From Goleter apudmare HA4340-LM2 (GTDB taxonomy: Bacteria > Cyanobacteriota > Cyanobacteriia > Cyanobacteriales > Nostocaceae), in contig JAHHHF010000072.1 in the NCBI GenBank assembly GCA_019359495.1, positions 210,933 to 274,932 of the forward strand: a stretch of DNA of 64,000 bases, given 5' to 3'. A program made the position numbers and the translations under genes. Shown in pieces: positions 17,310 to 26,402 of the stretch. Position 1 is the stretch's first letter; each line of letters begins with the position of its first letter. The notes beneath the pieces were generated by a model. That model ran no database searches and was not told the origin of the DNA. It was given only the letters and a program-made list of their open reading frames with translations.

Positions 17310-18005
17310 ATATGCCCAATAAAAAATCCAACCACGCTTCGGCAAGCTCAGGGCATCATAGTGACCGCAAGGAGGATGGAGTTTCCCGTAGCTTTCAATG
17401 AACTGGAACGATTGACCATCAATTGCGTCAGTTATAGCTAGAAAAGATAATCAAATGGCCTTTATAGCTTCATTGAGTGGAAAAGTTCTTCGTCACTGGA
17501 AAGCAAGATATCAAAAATATCTACGGCATTGTGCAGTAAGTAGCAAAAAGAGCTTGAGGAGAGTTAATAGCTAAAGACTACACCACAAGCTGGGATGTAT
17601 TGAAACCTTTGGGTTATCAAGAGGAGTCGGCGCTGTAGGAGGAGTCTCACTGCGCTAGTATTAGCTAGGCGTTAGCGAAGTAAAAGTTTCCGCAGTTCTT
17701 TGACTTTGAGGCGTCCGGTGAACACAAGGCCATTAATCTCAGGGTAGCAAGCGGTATATTTTCACGGAAGGCTGACTCCTCTTGATAGGCTTAATAGGAA
17801 AACATGTAACTTAAAAATGCAGTAGTATGGCAATTTTAAATGGTTGGGACTAAATCACCTGTTGAGCAGTGACTATGACAATTCAACAACCACCATGATT
17901 TTGTCACATCCGAAATGGATTGCTATATAACTAAAACAAGTTGGTGTTGTACAGATCCAACTGTTTGTCTGACTTAATTGACTTTTATTGATGCGAGGAG
18001 CAGTC
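17310..18005. other. intergenic region containing a small inverted-repeat element
   Basis: About 700 bp without a supported gene between tRNA-Pro and the Tic22-like gene. It contains the 173-bp element at 17615-17787. The rest shows no hairpin or frame I would defend. Confidence 0.45.
17615..17787. mobile_element. 173-bp element with perfect 14-bp inverted ends
   Basis: Begins TATCAAGAGGAGTC and ends with its exact reverse complement GACTCCTCTTGATA. The interior has no usable reading frame. Size and symmetry suggest a MITE or a remnant of one; no target-site duplication is obvious. Confidence 0.5.
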
Positions 18006-18839
18006 ATGAAATCATTGGTTCGCTGGGGCGCAACATTAGGTTTAGTTGGAACTACTTTACTGGGAACAGTATTTGCAGGCAGTTTACCGGTGTTGGCATT
18101 GCCAGAACAACAAATCAAAGAAAAATTAGACTCTGTACCCGTTTACTTGATCACTAACGACAAAGGTTTACCCTTAAGTCGGACATTGCCAGAGGCGCAA
18201 AACGGTCAAAAAAGTGGTGGTTCTGTCACAGGAGTTTATTTGAGTCGGCAAGAGGCTCAGACCTTTATCAATCAGCTGCGGAATGCCAAAGGCAAAGACC
18301 CAAAAATAGATGAAATAGCCAAAAACCTCCAGGTAACAGCTGTCCCTCTAGGGGTAATTTATCAACAATTACAACAAACCAAAAACCAAGCAGAACGGTT
18401 GTTATTTGCCTTTAAACCTGTAGATAAGGAGATTCAAGGGGCGTTGGAGTTACTGCGTGCGAGTGGGCAAAAGGTAGATGAGTTTAAGAGCGTGCCTGTT
18501 TTTGCGGTCAGATTTGCACCAGATCAGGGTTATGTGCCGATTCAAATGACAACTGACAAACAGCAATTAATTCCTCTATTTTTGAGTAAGCAAGATGCAC
18601 AAGGTTTATTGAGTCAGGTCAAGCCAAAGCATCCCAAAGCTGATATTCAAGTTATAGACGTGGACGGAGTCATTAAAACCTTACAAGATAAAAACGATAG
18701 TTGGCTTAACCAAGTTGTTTTAGTACCATCCCCAGAGTCAAGAGAGTATATCAAGACTCTACCTGTAGAGAACGCGCCTAAAACTCCAGCCGCAGCCCCC
18801 AATCGGAACACACAGCCTGCGAAGCCCAAACCACGTTAA
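18006..18839 (+). CDS. Tic22-like family protein
   Basis: Precursor with a signal peptide (MKSLVRWGATLGLVGTTLLG to about residue 34, VLALPEQQ) and a mature domain of two repeats (SVPVYLITNDKGLPLS and SVPVFAVRFAPDQGYVPIQ) typical of the Tic22 family. Cyanobacterial Tic22 works in the periplasm in outer-membrane biogenesis. The Pro/Ala-rich tail (APKTPAAAPNRNTQPAKPKPR) is disordered. I chose the ATG at 18006 because GAGGAG stands 5 bases upstream; ATG 17991 and TTG 17988 are less likely. Confidence 0.86.
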   Translation: MKSLVRWGATLGLVGTTLLGTVFAGSLPVLALPEQQIKEKLDSVPVYLITNDKGLPLSRTLPEAQNGQKSGGSVTGVYLSRQEAQTFINQLRNAKGKDPKIDEIAKNLQVTAVPLGVIYQQLQQTKNQAERLLFAFKPVDKEIQGALELLRASGQKVDEFKSVPVFAVRFAPDQGYVPIQMTTDKQQLIPLFLSKQDAQGLLSQVKPKHPKADIQVIDVDGVIKTLQDKNDSWLNQVVLVPSPESREYIKTLPVENAPKTPAAAPNRNTQPAKPKPR

Positions 18840-19005
18840 AGTCATTCGTTAATGAATAGTTCCCTCTAGGAAGGCTCCGCCTACATGACATAATTCGTAA
18901 TTCAAGACGGTTATTTTAGGGGAAAGCTTTGCCTACAAGCAGGAATCGAGACCGAGATAGGTAAGAGGAAAACCCAAAAATTCAGAATTACGAATTAATG
19001 AAGGC

Positions 19006-19950
19006 ATGATGGATCAACAGCTAAAAGTAGTTTCTGGGTTACAACTTTGGCAGTGGCGTCAGGGAGCAATCCAAGCGGCGATGCTTATGGCGGGCTGCAC
19101 CTACGCTACTGATGTACCATCAACAGAGGTAGATTGGTTACTCCTGGAGGTGACTAGTTTAGACCGCTTGGCACTGCGTTTAGAATCTTATAAAGATTCG
19201 CCTCAGATACAACTGAAGTTATCTTTAGAAGACTTAGAAAAACTGTGGCAGCGACGATTACATGACCGCTTGCCAGTGCAGTATATTGCGGGTGTAACAC
19301 CTTGGCGGCAATTTAAAATCGCCGTGTCAAGTGCAGTTTTAATTCCCAGACCAGAAACAGAATACTTGATTGATTTAGCTGTAGTAGCCGCTATTAGCAG
19401 TGGAGCCAACCCACCTTTACAGCCAGGACACTGGGTAGACTTGGGGACTGGTAGTGGAGCGATCGCTCTGGGACTAGCAGATGTATTTCCTGAGTCTACA
19501 ATTCACGCTGTTGATTACAGTCAAAAAGCTTTGGCGATCGCACAGGCAAACGCTGAGAACTTAGGTTTTACTGACCGGGTGCGATTTTATCAAGGTTCCT
19601 GGTGGGAGCCATTGGCATCCCTCAAAGGTCAATTTAGTGGTATGGTATCGAATCCGCCTTATATCCCCACCAGTACCTTGCCCACCTTACAACCAGAAGT
19701 ATTTCACCATGAACCACATTTAGCCCTGGACGGTGGTGCTGATGGTTTAGATTACATCCGCCATTTGATTGCAATTTCCCCCAATTATTTGCGACCTGGT
19801 GGTGTCTGGCTGATTGAGATGATGGCAGGACAGGCAGATACCGTCCGAGAAATGTTGCAAAATCAAGGTAGTTATGACAACATTCAAATTCATGCTGATT
19901 TAGCTGGGATTGAACGCTTTGCTGTTGCTTGTATCAGAAGTAACGAGTAG
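19006..19950 (+). CDS. prmC: peptide chain release factor N5-glutamine methyltransferase
   Basis: Methylates the Gln of the GGQ motif in release factors RF1 and RF2 using SAM. Seen: N-terminal helical domain, LIPRPETEYLIDLA, SAM-binding WVDLGTGSGAIALGLA near residue 144 and the catalytic MVSNPPYIP near 213. 314 aa is slightly longer than usual because of the N-terminus; the second ATG is equally possible as start. Confidence 0.95.
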   Translation: MMDQQLKVVSGLQLWQWRQGAIQAAMLMAGCTYATDVPSTEVDWLLLEVTSLDRLALRLESYKDSPQIQLKLSLEDLEKLWQRRLHDRLPVQYIAGVTPWRQFKIAVSSAVLIPRPETEYLIDLAVVAAISSGANPPLQPGHWVDLGTGSGAIALGLADVFPESTIHAVDYSQKALAIAQANAENLGFTDRVRFYQGSWWEPLASLKGQFSGMVSNPPYIPTSTLPTLQPEVFHHEPHLALDGGADGLDYIRHLIAISPNYLRPGGVWLIEMMAGQADTVREMLQNQGSYDNIQIHADLAGIERFAVACIRSNE

Positions 19951-20095
19951 AAAGCACCAAATCCAAAGTTAAAAAAATCAGCTAACTTTTTCCATACCCC
20001 CTGTGGGTGTGGTTTTTTATCTTTATCTATCACACCAGTAGAGACTATGCCTGTCCACATCTCTACTGATAAATTTCTTGACTGCGTAATCAATC

Positions 20096-20686
20096 ATGAC
20101 ACCAGTTACCACAGAAGCCCTCGTAGCAGGAGCATGTGCTGGCTCCTTGGTCAGCTTTCCCACGGATACTGTGCCTGCACTAGCTGCTTTACCAGAAAAA
20201 GCGGCATTAATTTTTGCTGCTAAACAACGCAGTCAGGATAAACCTTTGATTTTGATGGCAGCTAGATGCTTGGATTTGTGGCCTTATGTCAAAGGCAGTG
20301 ATATAGAGTATCAAATTTGGCGAGAAGTGGCAGAAAAATATTGGCCGGGAGCGCTAACATTAATATTACCAGCATCACCACTAGTGCCAAAAGTAATGAA
20401 TCCTACTGATCCCACGACAATTGGTATCAGAGTTCCAGCGAGTGCGATCGCTCAAACTATTTTGGCCCAAACAGGCCCGCTTGCTACTACTAGCGCCAAT
20501 TTTTCTGGTCAGCCTCCCTTACAGACAATGACAGAAATTGAGACGCAGTTTCCTGGGGTTTTGACTCTGAGCGCATCACAATCTCAAGGAGAGATATCAG
20601 GGATGGGCATACCTTCTACGGTTGCCAAATGGACGGGGACGAATTGGCAAATTTTGCGACAGGGTGCTATCAAGTTAAATTTTTAG
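20096..20686 (+). CDS. tsaC: threonylcarbamoyl-AMP synthase (YrdC/Sua5 family)
   Basis: Makes threonylcarbamoyl-AMP from Thr, bicarbonate and ATP for t6A tRNA modification, in partnership with TsaD. Seen: SFPTDTVPALAALPEKAALIF (positions 19-40), KQRSQDKPLILM, LILPASPLVP and the segment TIGIRVPASAIAQTIL, then TTSANFSGQPPL. 196 aa corresponds to the YrdC domain without the Sua5 extension. Confidence 0.93.
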   Translation: MTPVTTEALVAGACAGSLVSFPTDTVPALAALPEKAALIFAAKQRSQDKPLILMAARCLDLWPYVKGSDIEYQIWREVAEKYWPGALTLILPASPLVPKVMNPTDPTTIGIRVPASAIAQTILAQTGPLATTSANFSGQPPLQTMTEIETQFPGVLTLSASQSQGEISGMGIPSTVAKWTGTNWQILRQGAIKLNF

Positions 20687-20910
20687 CCTAGAAAAATTCA
20701 GTAGCTATAATATTGTTCTCTTGGTGTGTATTTTGTTTCTGGTGACACCGGGCTGGTTTGCTGTTTCTGTTTTACCTGTGGGCAAAACCCTAGGCCTCTA
20801 AGAGGTACGAAACAGAAAAATTTTAATTACGTCCACGAACTTTATGGGCTGGGAAATCCAGAAGTTGATTTTGCAGCATTGTGATCAATGAAAAAGTTAA
20901 TATTTGCTAA

Positions 20911-21882
20911 ATGATGGATTGGAGCAACTGGGTATATTTAGGTACAGGAATAGCACTGGGGATGATTTGTTGTCGGATATTTGGGCGTTTGTCAAATTCT
21001 ACACATAGCTCAACCCCAGTTACCCCAAAAGAGCAACAAATTATGCAACAGTTGCAGCAATTGCAACTGGCATATCAAATGGCATGGGAAATGAGCCAGT
21101 TTAAAGCGGGTTTTTTGGCACGGACTACCCATGAATTGCGATCGCCTCTCAATGGTCTGATTGGCCTGCACCAGTTAATTTTGTCGGATTTGTGCGAAGA
21201 TCCAGCAGAGGAGCGAGAATTTATCGCCCAAGCTCACGAAAGGGCGCTGAAATTGCTGAAGCTGATTGATGAAATTCTCCGCGTCGCCAGAACTGAACAC
21301 GGCACTAACAAGTTAGATATTCAGCCTCTGCCGCTAACTGAAGTTTTGCAAGAAGTGTATCAATTAATTTATCTGTTGGCAGCAAATCGGAATTTTCCCT
21401 TACAAGTGCTACCCGCAGATCCAGATATTTATGTTTTGGCAGACCCTAGGTGGCTACGCCAAGTATTAGTGAATTTAGTAGATACTGCGATCGCGCAAAT
21501 GGAGGAAGGCAGTATTTTTATTTCTAGTAGTCCTGCACCAACTAGTAATTCTGTAAATATTTGGTTGGACATACCAGCTCATGCTTTAACTGGGAGCGAG
21601 TCGATAGATTTCATCAAATCTATTGATTTTGTAAACTCTGAAGACAAGCATTATCAAATTGGTCAAGAGAATCCTGATCTATCGCCAGGAATGAAGCTAT
21701 TGCTCAATCAAACCTTGCTGGAAGTGATGGGAGGAAAGCTAGAAATTGTTTCGTCTCCCAATACTACAAAAACCTCTGAGCAACTTACCAGGCTGCAAGT
21801 ATCTATCCCCCTATTGACTCCTGAAGCTGAATTTCTCCAGTCGTCAGAGAAGCTAGATGAGATTGGTTGTGCAGCACCATAG
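20911..21882 (+). CDS. sensor histidine kinase, atypical
   Basis: 323 aa with one N-terminal membrane helix (WVYLGTGIALGMICCRIFG), a short linker, the phosphoacceptor H-box ARTTHELRSPLNGLIGLHQ near residue 70, and a reduced ATPase domain. The N-box reads LRQVLVNLVDTAIAQMEEG, where the usual second Asn (NxxxNAxKF) is missing, and glycine-box motifs are weak; only LLNQTLLEVMGGKLEIVSS is recognisable. It may signal poorly or depend on a partner. No response regulator is adjacent. Its last 80 bp overlap a convergent GNAT gene. Confidence 0.82.
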   Translation: MMDWSNWVYLGTGIALGMICCRIFGRLSNSTHSSTPVTPKEQQIMQQLQQLQLAYQMAWEMSQFKAGFLARTTHELRSPLNGLIGLHQLILSDLCEDPAEEREFIAQAHERALKLLKLIDEILRVARTEHGTNKLDIQPLPLTEVLQEVYQLIYLLAANRNFPLQVLPADPDIYVLADPRWLRQVLVNLVDTAIAQMEEGSIFISSSPAPTSNSVNIWLDIPAHALTGSESIDFIKSIDFVNSEDKHYQIGQENPDLSPGMKLLLNQTLLEVMGGKLEIVSSPNTTKTSEQLTRLQVSIPLLTPEAEFLQSSEKLDEIGCAAP

Positions 21883-22273
21883 TAGTGGTTGTATTAGGCT
21901 GAAAACCAATTTTTTCATAAAATCTTTGTTGGTGAGTGGTCATCAGATAGACGCGTTCAACCAATCTCACACGGGGATGGGTCAAAACAGTTTCGACTAA
22001 TTTGCTGCCCAATCCCAGATCACGATACTCTGGGTGAATGACAACATCCCAAATTGTGGCGCGATAGACGCAATCTGAAGTCGCCCTAGTGAAGCCAATA
22101 AGTTTCTCTCCATCACAAACAAAAATTACTGGATCGCTGTTGGCAATGGCTAGGCTCAAATCCTCAATGCTGCGTCCCTTGGCCCAGAAAGCTGCGAGAT
22201 TTAATAGCTGTTGCAGTTGGTAGAGGTCAATTTCCGACTTGCGATCGCAAAATTGAATTTGAGAATGGTTCAT
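21803..22273 (-). CDS. GNAT-family N-acetyltransferase
   Basis: 156 aa from the ATG at 22273; a TTG at 22297 would add 8 residues. Seen: LIGFTRATSDCVYRATIWDVV, the acetyl-CoA loop HPEYRDLGLGSKLVETVL and QRFYEKIGFQPN. It is a shorter paralogue of the gene at 16340. Substrate unknown. Its 3' end overlaps the 3' end of the histidine kinase gene by 80 bp on the opposite strand. Confidence 0.83.
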   Translation of the reverse strand: MNHSQIQFCDRKSEIDLYQLQQLLNLAAFWAKGRSIEDLSLAIANSDPVIFVCDGEKLIGFTRATSDCVYRATIWDVVIHPEYRDLGLGSKLVETVLTHPRVRLVERVYLMTTHQQRFYEKIGFQPNTTTTMVLHNQSHLASLTTGEIQLQESIGG

Positions 22274-22472
22274 GAGCAGTATTGTTGTTGTTATCAAGTC
22301 ATATTTTGCAAGAAATTACTGGATGTGTATACATAAAAGCAACTATTTTGAGACTTATATACACAAGTGCAGTCAAATGCCACTGATAAGTAATTGGGCA
22401 TAATTAATTTCAAATATTTTTTTACTATGACCTATGACGCCACTTGACGCCAGTCGCCACTCTCAGAGAAGC

Positions 22473-22502
22473 CGCCTCCAGCACATATATGTGCTGGAGG
22501 CG
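22473..22502. repeat. 30-bp perfect palindrome
   Basis: Half-site CGCCTCCAGCACATA followed directly by its reverse complement, no spacer. As DNA it could extrude a cruciform; as RNA it forms a 13-bp stem. It lies in the 517-bp gap between the GNAT and RNA-binding protein genes. Confidence 0.85.
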
Positions 22503-22550
22503 TAAGTCCTGTCCTTAGTAACAGCATTCCTCAAGTAGCATGATCAACTT

Positions 22551-22602
22551 AAAACCCCCTCAGTCTCACTCTATTACTTGGTGTGATAACTGAAGGGGTT
22601 TC
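22551..22602. terminator. terminator-like hairpin
   Basis: Stem AAACCCCCTCAGT / ACTGAAGGGGTTT with a loop of about 24 bases and short T runs on both strands. Possible terminator for minus-strand transcripts arriving from the RNA-binding protein gene, or the end of a small RNA. Confidence 0.45.
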
Positions 22603-22743
22603 TTTAGTTAGCCAAATCTGTAACCCTTTGCCAGGTTAAGGATATAAAGACGGCTTTTCGGAAGATATACTTATGCAGGGAGAATTTATTGCCGATGAAT
22701 AATTCTACTTTGCCCTCGCGTTGCTATTTCGGACTCTGGAGGG

Positions 22744-22807
22744 AAAAATTAAGAATTAAAAATTAAAAATCAAAAAAGTCTGACTTTTAATTTTTAATTT
22801 CTGACTT
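22744..22807. repeat. AT-rich STRR in inverted arrangement
   Basis: 7-mers AAAAATT, AAGAATT, AAAAATT, AAAAATC, AAAAAAG are followed by the inverted unit series (CTTTTAATTTTTAATTT). The resulting long AU hairpin ends 7 bp from the stop codon of the RNA-binding protein gene and may act in its transcript end. Confidence 0.65.
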
Positions 22808-22814
22808 GAGGGGA

Positions 22815-23306
22815 TTAATTTGTGGTTTGAGCAGCTAGCATCTGCTTCAGCTTTTCTAATTCAGAAGCCCAACGGGGGTCTGGACGAATAGTATCTGAGT
22901 CAGAGGTAGTAGTGGTTTCACGTCCACCGCCACCGCGCCGAGGCTTTTTAGAACTTTTCTCTCGACGGCTGCTTTCTTTGTTTGTGCTTGGTGCAGGATT
23001 GCTACTAGCATTATTGACAGCTTTAGGTGCTTGCTCTTCACCTTCCTCACCTTTTGTGCGGGGTAATGCTTTCTCTAGCTTGATAGCTGTCTCTTTGAAC
23101 ATCTGACCATTATACTTTTCAATAATTTGGTCTGCTTGTTCATCATTGTTGACTGTGAGAAAACCAAAACCACGGCATTTGCCAGTTTTCCTGTCTTTGA
23201 TGAGTTTTGTGGTAACGGCGTCACCCTCGGCTGCAAAAACAGCTTGCAGCTCTTGACGATCTATTTCTTCTTTTGGCAAATTGCCTATGTATAGGCGAAC
23301 GGACAT
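22815..23306 (-). CDS. RRM-type RNA-binding protein (cyanobacterial Rbp)
   Basis: 163 aa with one RNA-recognition motif: RNP2 LYIGNL at about 5-10 and RNP1 CRGFGFLTV at about 48-56. The tail is low-complexity, with a basic patch SSKKPRRGGGG and a final helix ASELEKLKQMLAAQTTN. Cyanobacterial Rbp proteins bind RNA, are often cold-induced, and some direct mRNA to thylakoids; this one has a longer tail than the classic 100-aa Rbps. GGAGG stands 9 bases before the ATG. Confidence 0.92.
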   Translation of the reverse strand: MSVRLYIGNLPKEEIDRQELQAVFAAEGDAVTTKLIKDRKTGKCRGFGFLTVNNDEQADQIIEKYNGQMFKETAIKLEKALPRTKGEEGEEQAPKAVNNASSNPAPSTNKESSRREKSSKKPRRGGGGRETTTTSDSDTIRPDPRWASELEKLKQMLAAQTTN

Positions 23307-23946
23307 GAACTATACCTCCAGAGTTGAATGAACATGGCAAGGTGAGAAAACATCACTTGGCTTTGGCTTTTGAATAGATGCTATTGACCAAGACTGCCAT
23401 AAACCAATTTTTTTACTCCAAACTTTCAACCTATACAATACAGTTTTTCGTCGGGATCAAGCTTGTTTAATACAAAAGCGCACATGACGCTCGGCTAATA
23501 CCACCTTAATTCTAAGATTTGTAAACTTAATAGCCTACTGCCTGCTACAGTAAACGTCTTCTTCTATGCCTTTGTTCGCAGAATAAATACCATTCCCTAC
23601 ATTATCACGGTATTTTCTACGTAGCTAGTTCAGCGCAGACATTTCTGATGTTAGCTTGGCTCCATCGTAGCATAAAGTACATTTTTTTCTCAACAGGGGA
23701 AATTGGAAACAAAAACCAGCCAATGGCTGGTTGATTTGCTGCTGTGTTGGGAGGAAAAAGGAGATACTGGCGCTTACAGCCATCGGTCGTAACTAAGCTA
23801 GGATGCTGAGTTATCACTATATGCCGAGGATTGTGTAAATAAATGTAACACTTACAGAAAAAACCTGCAACTTTTCTTTACATTTTGGTTTGTCAAGGGT
23901 CAGCCCCTGCGGGGAATTCAAAATTACAATGCCCAATGCCCTACAA
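23307..23946. other. intergenic region upstream of the RRM gene
   Basis: 640 bp without a convincing gene. It must contain the RRM gene promoter and the 3' region of the M48-like gene. The only clear structure is the hairpin at 23711-23732. A 66-codon minus-strand frame (23617-23817) crosses that hairpin and is not credible. Confidence 0.5.
23706..23732 (-). terminator. intrinsic terminator (minus strand)
   Basis: On the minus strand AACCAGCC-att-GGCTGGTT is followed by TTTGTTTCC. It lies about 215 bp downstream of the M48-like gene stop and is the first terminator on that strand. Confidence 0.6.
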
Positions 23947-26250
23947 CTAGCCTGTGAGAAAAATATATGCACCCCATGCTTGTGCTATGACTGCCAAAAT
24001 CGTAGACCAAATGGGATGAGAGCTATTGACGGTTGTCCCGTTTTGAGATTGCAAAGTTTGAATATCAATCCAAGGTGTTGCACCACGGCGAAACCAGCCT
24101 GTAACAATCACTTGCCGACCAATCCAATCTTGAGGATTAATTGATTGCCCTAACCAAGGAATATGGTGTAATTTCACCAAACCGATGTGGGAGTGGAGAA
24201 TTAAGTCTTGTGCTAGGCAGTTACTGACACCTTGACGGCCTAATAGTTTACCAATGAGACAGACATGAATGCTGTCGATGGGAATGGCAGAGGGGTTGGC
24301 TAAAAGGTTGGGCAGGCGATCGTCAGTCAATACTGTGGCTGGTTGGATATCCGGAAACATGGAATTCATGCGGATGACGATACCGATACTAAAACCAATC
24401 AGTAGGCAACCCGTAACAAAAGACCAATCCTCATATATCCACTTGAGGTTTAGAAGTTTTGTAGCAAAGGCTAATTGCCAAGCTAGCCAAATGAAACCTG
24501 CAAATAAAAACCCTAAAGGAATGCCTAACCAGGGAGCGATTTGTAACAAGAAAGACTGTTGTTTTCCCGCAAAGGACTGTTCACTGATGAGATGTAGTTC
24601 GGGGTCTATATGCCAGTGACGGGCTATTTGACAGAGGCGTTGGATGCGATCGCCAATTAAAGGATGAGTGTTATTGATGGTAAACCAATGGCGATAGGGA
24701 TTGAAACTGTCCCACATCAAGATTGATTCAAAGGAGATGTGACCTGCAACACTGCCCAAAGAGAGACTCTGCTGATAACCTACTGGTGCAAGGAGATTGA
24801 GGCTTTCTAATTGCCAACTGGTATATCCTTGTTTTTCCACATCACTAGCAATGCCAATGGCAATTTTGAGTATGGCACGAGTCAAGGCATTGGGATTACC
24901 AGTGATTTCGGCAGCGAAGCGATCGCTATAATAAAGCCGCAACTTCGACAAAAACAAAGTTGTCCCAATCAAGAAACACCAAACCCCATAAGCGAGGCTA
25001 GCCACGAATGTATAAGGCCAGCGCCAAATTTTTTGGGGTATTTTGTCTCCCCATTGTGAAAATTGCTGATATAACTTGTAAACTGGTAGCGTCACCAACA
25101 GCACCAGAGACATGACGACAAAATCTCTGTGGACAATTTGTCCGAGTTGAGCGGCGTAGATCACAGCTATTTCATCGTCTGCCAGTTGATCTAACAACCC
25201 TTGACTCACGACAATCCGTGCATTGCGGGCGAGATTACCGTAGGTAAGGGCAATGGGTGCAGCTATGGGTAAAATCCGTAGTTGGGGTAACGGCCAGCCT
25301 CGTTGTTGGCAAGTCCGTTGCAGTACACGCACAGTCTCACGACTGCGGCTAGTTAAGACCTCTTTCGCCAACTGTCGCTGGCCATAGAAATCTGCCATGA
25401 GTCGATCTAACAACCAAGGCGAGACGGCGATCGCCAAGCATAAACCTAGAAACAAAATTGGGGTAGGATCGCGGTATAAAAGCTGCAATGGTTCCAAGTA
25501 AGGTAGCTGATATAAAGTCTGGTTAATTAATCCCATTGCGAACTTAAAAATTTCTCGCAGCACCCAAAATAGAGCAATGAAAGTGCCTGCTGACAGCAGT
25601 CGCAAGGGAAGTAACTTAAACTTTTGTAGGGGTTGCCAGACTTTAGCTCGTCCTGCGTGCCGCCAATAAATGCTGGATGGTTTAGTTTGTGGGCGAAAAC
25701 CAGATGATTTGATTAAAGCAGATGGTGCTTCTTCTATGGTATTTTTGAAGCTAGTTGTATGCACAATTGGCAAGCTGCCAAAGTTAGGACTTGTTTGTGA
25801 TATGTTTTGTCGTCTAGCTATTGGTACAGCAGAAGCGGTACTAGATTTTGGGGCTTCAACTACTGGCTCTTTTGGTGGCTGTGGTGGTGCAGTCTTGACT
25901 GATGCTGCATCTGATTTGGCATGATCAAAAGCAACAAATCCGGTTTCAAGATTTTTTGATGATAACTTTTGGCGTTGTTGGCGTTTTGTCAAGTGTTCGA
26001 GAGCACGTTTTGCCCACTCTTGAACTTGAGTATTATGGCTTTCAACTAGATTTTCACACATGGCGATCGCTTTGGGCACTTCGCCACTGCGTGCGTAAGC
26101 CATCACTAAACCCACCTGGGCTTGCAAGCCAGCATTGCCATGATTCTGACTGTTAGCCACAGGTTCTAATTGAGCGATCGCTGTTTGGTAATTTCCCTGC
26201 TTGAGGGCAATTAAACCAGCCTCCAAAGACGATTCGGCGTGTGAAGGCAT
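23947..26250 (-). CDS. M48-like membrane protein with TPR-type N-terminus, zinc site lost
   Basis: 767 aa. Residues 1-95 are TPR-like helical repeats (AGLIALKQGNYQTAIAQLEP); 100-200 is a flexible Pro/Ser-rich linker; 215-765 is a multi-pass region with an M48 (HtpX/Ste24) peptidase-like domain. In active M48 enzymes the zinc motif is HExxH and a third ligand Glu follows later. Here the aligned segment IAVIYAAQLGQIVHRD has Ala, Gln and Gln (367, 368, 371) in place of His, Glu and His, and the third-ligand position reads RLYYSDRFAAE with Leu439 instead of Glu. The fold signature persists but proteolysis is very unlikely. A scaffold or chaperone-like role is inference. Confidence 0.82.
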   Translation of the reverse strand: MPSHAESSLEAGLIALKQGNYQTAIAQLEPVANSQNHGNAGLQAQVGLVMAYARSGEVPKAIAMCENLVESHNTQVQEWAKRALEHLTKRQQRQKLSSKNLETGFVAFDHAKSDAASVKTAPPQPPKEPVVEAPKSSTASAVPIARRQNISQTSPNFGSLPIVHTTSFKNTIEEAPSALIKSSGFRPQTKPSSIYWRHAGRAKVWQPLQKFKLLPLRLLSAGTFIALFWVLREIFKFAMGLINQTLYQLPYLEPLQLLYRDPTPILFLGLCLAIAVSPWLLDRLMADFYGQRQLAKEVLTSRSRETVRVLQRTCQQRGWPLPQLRILPIAAPIALTYGNLARNARIVVSQGLLDQLADDEIAVIYAAQLGQIVHRDFVVMSLVLLVTLPVYKLYQQFSQWGDKIPQKIWRWPYTFVASLAYGVWCFLIGTTLFLSKLRLYYSDRFAAEITGNPNALTRAILKIAIGIASDVEKQGYTSWQLESLNLLAPVGYQQSLSLGSVAGHISFESILMWDSFNPYRHWFTINNTHPLIGDRIQRLCQIARHWHIDPELHLISEQSFAGKQQSFLLQIAPWLGIPLGFLFAGFIWLAWQLAFATKLLNLKWIYEDWSFVTGCLLIGFSIGIVIRMNSMFPDIQPATVLTDDRLPNLLANPSAIPIDSIHVCLIGKLLGRQGVSNCLAQDLILHSHIGLVKLHHIPWLGQSINPQDWIGRQVIVTGWFRRGATPWIDIQTLQSQNGTTVNSSHPIWSTILAVIAQAWGAYIFLTG

Positions 26251-26402
26251 ACGAATACTAGCACTCCCATCTCTTCATAACTAAATTCCCTGATGAAGGT
26301 TGAATGTGGAAAACACAAAACTGATTGTCATCAGGACTGATGCAGGAGTATCCTACTTCATCCTTCATCCTTTCTTAAATTTGAGCTTTTCTCATTCATA
26401 CT

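Noticed and set aside
23617..23817. 66-codon minus-strand frame
   Set aside because: It crosses the terminator hairpin at 23714-23732 and has no protein-like features.
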